Part shown: positions 62,140-64,000 of the stretch, one piece after another
Numbering within the stretch: position 1 is the first letter of the stretch
Layout of the letters: the number at the start of each line of letters is the position of its first letter
Assembly (NCBI GenBank): GCA_036172665.1
Contig: CM069869.1
Span: 4,712,001-4,776,000, forward strand
Length of the DNA: 64,000 nucleotides
DNA from: Prosopocoilus inquinatus
Lineage: Eukaryota; Arthropoda; Insecta; Coleoptera; Lucanidae
Direction of reading: 5' to 3'
Position numbers and translations under genes: made by a program
Notes under the pieces: generated by a model
The model's database searches: none
Seen by the model: the letters and a program-made list of their open reading frames with translations, nothing else
Told to the model about the DNA's origin: nothing

Positions 62140-63030
62140 AGTGGTGTTATGGTTATAACATGCACTGAATACCCTCTTTCATTTCTAGAGTCAAGTATAA
62201 TAATATTTATCCGTCTGTCCGACCCACGCGATAATGAGCGTGAGAAAGTGCCGACAGTATCGTTGCATAAGGCGGATTAAGTCCCCGGCTTAGGCAACTC
62301 TACTAACGCACTCCCGTGTTACGATAGTTTGTCCGCGAGAGAGAGCCACTTGCCGGCTAAAATTTGTACCGCGAAGAGTCATATCTTTCAAAAACAAAGA
62401 GGGACTTGACTTAAAAAAATTAAGGGGGTAAAAAGTCAGTCGTTCTTGGACTCCAGTTTTGGGAAGACGTCTCCTTGGTTGGAATTGAAATTACGGAAAA
62501 GAAAAGGGGTTGAGTGAGTGGAAGTGGTGCTGGAGGAGAGTGGCCATCTCCTCCCGAGGAGATCCGGTAACCCGCGGATAGCCCCAGGTCGAATAATCCC
62601 TGTTGCAGAGTCCTCCCCTGTTTACCAGGTAGGATAAATGTTTTTATTCCTTAAGAAAAGGCATGATTACTTTGAAAAAAGAACCCTATCCCCTGGATTC
62701 TTCCCCTTTCAGACTAAGAAAATCATTATTAAGTTAATCTTTTGTTTTATTGTTCTGTTTTGCTGTACCTATAATCAAGGTAGCTAATAAACCCTTCTTT
62801 TTTTTTCTTTCTTTTTAATCTGTATGCGACTTTTATTTTATTTTATTCTTGAATAAGAAATTGGGTACGTTAATTCACTTTCCATTCTTAATTAAATAAT
62901 ATACTGGTACAGTTCTAGACCCAAGAATTAACGCTTCCGATTTTAAAGCCATGGGAAAGAGAGCCCATTAATTACGTGAGGGTAAAAATTTCCATTTCTT
63001 TAATTAATATTATCGGTGGTGGCAGCGTAA
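62140..63030 (+). repeat. Possible retroelement LTR and leader
   Basis: Begins near 'tgttatggttataaca' (62146), a TG-start with a short palindrome as in many LTRs, and is followed at 63017-63027 by 'tggtggcagcg', a string that resembles primer-binding sites next to LTRs in insect gypsy-like elements. AATAAA-like 'gctaataaaccc' at 62783. No second LTR is visible, so this is tentative. Confidence 0.35.
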
Positions 63031-63099
63031 TGATCATGAATAGAAATTTTCTTTTAATTCTTGTATTAAAAAAATTAATTCCTCATTTAATATAATTCG

Positions 63100-63660
63100 G
63101 TTCCTTTACCCAGAAAGGCTACGCCTACATTAACTTGTTATTTCGACAGAGATAAATTATTTTGACATTTGAAGTCAATGTATACTGACATGGTCTTTTA
63201 CTTGGTTGGCTCAGGTTTATGTCACGCTGGTTTTGATTCGTTCATCCCCTTTCTTTCGTATTTCTAAGCGAAGTTTGGCTTCATGGCTTTATTAATTTGT
63301 TGCGAGCGTGTAGCACGCAGTTGTCGTTTCGACATCCCCAGAGTATGGTGGCGGGTTTGTTTGGGGGACGGCGGCCCCTATCACGTCTCTATTCCATGAC
63401 GAATACAGCATAGATGGTTTCGTATCGACAACGGTTTCAGGAAGCCGCTTGCAATTCTAGGAGTTGGAGTTAACCTGGTGCCCTGGTGGATCAAAAGGTC
63501 GTTGGAGTTTGAGCTTGTCCCTTTTGATACGGACAGGTATGTCTAGGATTGTTGCTTTTTTCACGCAAATTACTATTGTCATGATTTTATTCCCGGTATC
63601 GGTTTTCTTCTGGCGAAGTAAGAATACGACACTCAATCAGATGGAGTGGAGTTAACATGT
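63100..63660 (+). repeat. Repeat related to 5.5-6.6 and 14.2-15.4 kb
   Basis: 'ttggctcaggtttatgtcacgctggttttgattcgt', 'ttattaatttgttgcgagcgtgtagc', 'ggtgccctggtggatc' and 'gacaggtatgtctaggattgttgc' occur in the same order in the related regions. Confidence 0.6.
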
Positions 63661-64000
63661 TCTTCATAACTGCGGATTTAGACCGACTTCCTCAGAGTAT
63701 CGGTGTATTTCATGTTTTGGGCGCTTAATGCCAAATTTAAATATTATTTAAAATGTGTTTACCGTATACAGATGAAAGCACTTCAAGTAGGCCCAGAATT
63801 TAAATCGGCATACGTCACATCATACCCATAGTAGGTTTCACAAAAAGAAATGTTAATCAGTGATTAATTTAATTCTCTGATTAAGGAACATAATTGGACG
63901 CAGCTAACAATAGATTTGAAACAACCAATCATATTGCTTCACCCAACCAATCACAGTCTTTAATTATGCTGTTAAATTAATCATTGAATAAATAATTTTT
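63661..64000. other. Intron sequence, nothing recognised
   Basis: AT-rich; no gene or repeat boundary recognised. Confidence 0.4.

Overview
This is an insect nuclear DNA window, AT-rich and packed with transposable-element debris. The order of insect cannot be fixed from the sequence. One cellular gene is present, on the minus strand: the central part of the neurobeachin/LRBA orthologue (Drosophila rugose, rg). I recognise 16 consecutive exons between 57798 and 23664. Every intron is bounded by GT and AG, and the exon phases agree. Together they give 5037 coding bases (1679 codons) without a stop. The exons cover the armadillo-like DUF4704 region, a long acidic insect-specific linker, the conserved middle segments, DUF1088 and the start of the PH-BEACH domain. 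The N-terminal lectin-like exons lie above 57.9 kb, and the rest of PH, BEACH and WD40 lies to the left, both outside the window.

From high to low coordinates, in the direction of transcription: 57.9-64 kb is an upstream intron with LTR-type repeats and a perfect 33-bp hairpin. Then 54.1-57.8 kb is a compact cluster of six exons with introns as short as 49 bp. From 28.4 to 54.1 kb there are five exons spread over long introns; these carry a Ty3/gypsy pol remnant, TA-flanked terminal-inverted-repeat (TIR) elements, palindromes, tRNA-derived repeats and tandem arrays. At 27.2-28.4 kb there is a second tight cluster of three exons, and two more exons lie at 23.7-24.0 kb. The leftmost 23.6 kb is one intron with no recognised exon, filled with tandem arrays, LTR-like repeats, two mariner remnants and several palindromic MITEs.

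The repeats fall into recurring families: (1) long LTR-like blocks with a polyadenylation-type AATAAA, a 'CCGCGGTT' tail and an 'AATTAAGTGGCGCC' junction near 16.5, 25.3, 53.8 and 61.4 kb, several with a short intron-like segment bounded by CAG/GTRWGT and TTACAG; (2) TA-flanked Tc1/mariner-type elements with or without transposase remnants; (3) TAA-flanked palindromic MITEs resembling PIF/Harbinger derivatives; (4) tRNA-derived repeats; (5) tandem arrays with periods of 27 to about 790 bp. All transposase and polymerase relics are broken. I found no new multi-gene system. The most useful observations are the reconstructed rg exon ladder, a candidate PKA-anchoring helix in its linker, the mini-intron in the LTR-like families, and several unusually perfect palindromes.
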